NCBI GenBank assembly: GCA_017353815.1
Contig: JAFMSB010000122.1
Coordinates: 1-5,885 of the forward strand
Origin: Methylocapsa sp.
GTDB taxonomy: Bacteria > Pseudomonadota > Alphaproteobacteria > Rhizobiales > Beijerinckiaceae
Direction: 5' to 3'
Length of the DNA stretch: 5,885 nucleotides
Shown here: positions 5,661-5,885 of the stretch, in pieces
Numbering within the stretch: the stretch's first letter is position 1
Layout of the letters: every line of letters begins with the position of its first letter
The notes under the pieces: generated by a model
Told to the model about the DNA's origin: nothing
Databases searched by the model: none
The model's input: the letters and a program-made list of their open reading frames with translations, nothing else
Position numbers and translations under genes: made by a program

Positions 5661-5689
5661 TTGAAACCGTTCTGACGTTTCGTTCTGAT
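5661..5689 (+). promoter_or_regulatory. Probable sigma70-type promoter for the complex I subunit gene
   Basis: TTGAAA (5661-5666, 5 of 6 consensus matches) and TCTGAT (5684-5689, 4 of 6) are separated by 17 bases. They lie about 75 bases before the next start codon and after the tRNA, in a locally AT-richer region, which is where this gene's promoter is expected. Confidence 0.4.
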
Positions 5690-5763
5690 AGCTCGAATGC
5701 CGTCATGCGTGGCGGGGCGCACCACCGCAGACCCATTGAACACAGCAAGGAAGAGCATTGACC

Positions 5764-5885
5764 ATGAGCATTGCGCGGATTTACCGTCCCGCCCAGACCG
5801 CGACCCAGTCGGGCCGGGCCAAGGCGAGACTTTGGGTTTTGGAATTCGAGCCCGCGATGCCACGGGAGATCGATCCGCTGATGGG
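5764..5885 (+). CDS. NADH dehydrogenase (complex I) accessory subunit, NDUFS4-type, 5' part
   Basis: The first 40 codons are present; the gene runs off the right edge. The visible sequence begins [20 protein letters not shown] and continues with [18 protein letters not shown], which matches the opening of the ETC complex I subunit conserved region family. This is the alphaproteobacterial homologue of mitochondrial NDUFS4 (the 18 kDa, AQDQ-type subunit), an accessory subunit bound to the peripheral arm of NADH:ubiquinone oxidoreductase. The ATG at 5764 is preceded by AAGGAAGAG (5748-5756) at suitable spacing. The gene stands apart from any visible nuo operon, as is usual for this accessory subunit, and likely has its own promoter. 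The catalytic complex genes are not in the window. Confidence 0.88.
   Translation, partial: MSIARIYRPAQTATQSGRAKARLWVLEFEPAMPREIDPLM

Overview
The window looks like chromosomal DNA from an alphaproteobacterium, most likely of the Hyphomicrobiales (a Beijerinckiaceae/Methylocystaceae-type genome would fit, but this is inference). The basis is the GC-rich coding sequence, a Tim44-like membrane protein beside MltA, Smr and FxsA genes, a two-domain cold-shock protein followed by a secreted DUF192 protein, and an NDUFS4-type complex I accessory subunit. No ribosomal RNA, CRISPR array or phage gene is visible. Most of it is conserved housekeeping DNA; I do not see a new multi-gene system.

Left part (minus strand, 1-2584). 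The first 57 bases read as the start of an IS-type transposase that runs off the left edge. To its right lies a co-directional cluster transcribed right to left: Tim44-like protein (1865-2584), MltA lytic transglycosylase (705-1802) and an Smr-domain protein (134-748), with the last two overlapping by 44 bases. Together they suggest an envelope-maintenance group plus a nucleic-acid-acting Smr protein, probably one operon.

Middle (2585-4307). A short AT-rich divergent promoter region separates the Tim44 gene from fxsA (plus strand). fxsA converges with a TetR-type regulator (minus strand) whose C-terminal half resembles COQ9. A hairpin-rich 50-base gap lies between their stop codons. A 326-base non-coding stretch then separates the regulator from the divergent cold-shock gene.

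Right part (plus strand, 4308-5885). A TTG-initiated double cold-shock-domain protein is followed 37 bases later by an exported DUF192 protein. Then come tRNA-Pro(TGG) at 5533-5609, a probable promoter, and the first 40 codons of the NADH dehydrogenase accessory subunit, cut by the window end.

Points worth a second look are the IS element beside the Smr gene, the missing export signal on MltA, the COQ9-like regulator at a site where I would expect secB, and the long leader of the cold-shock gene.
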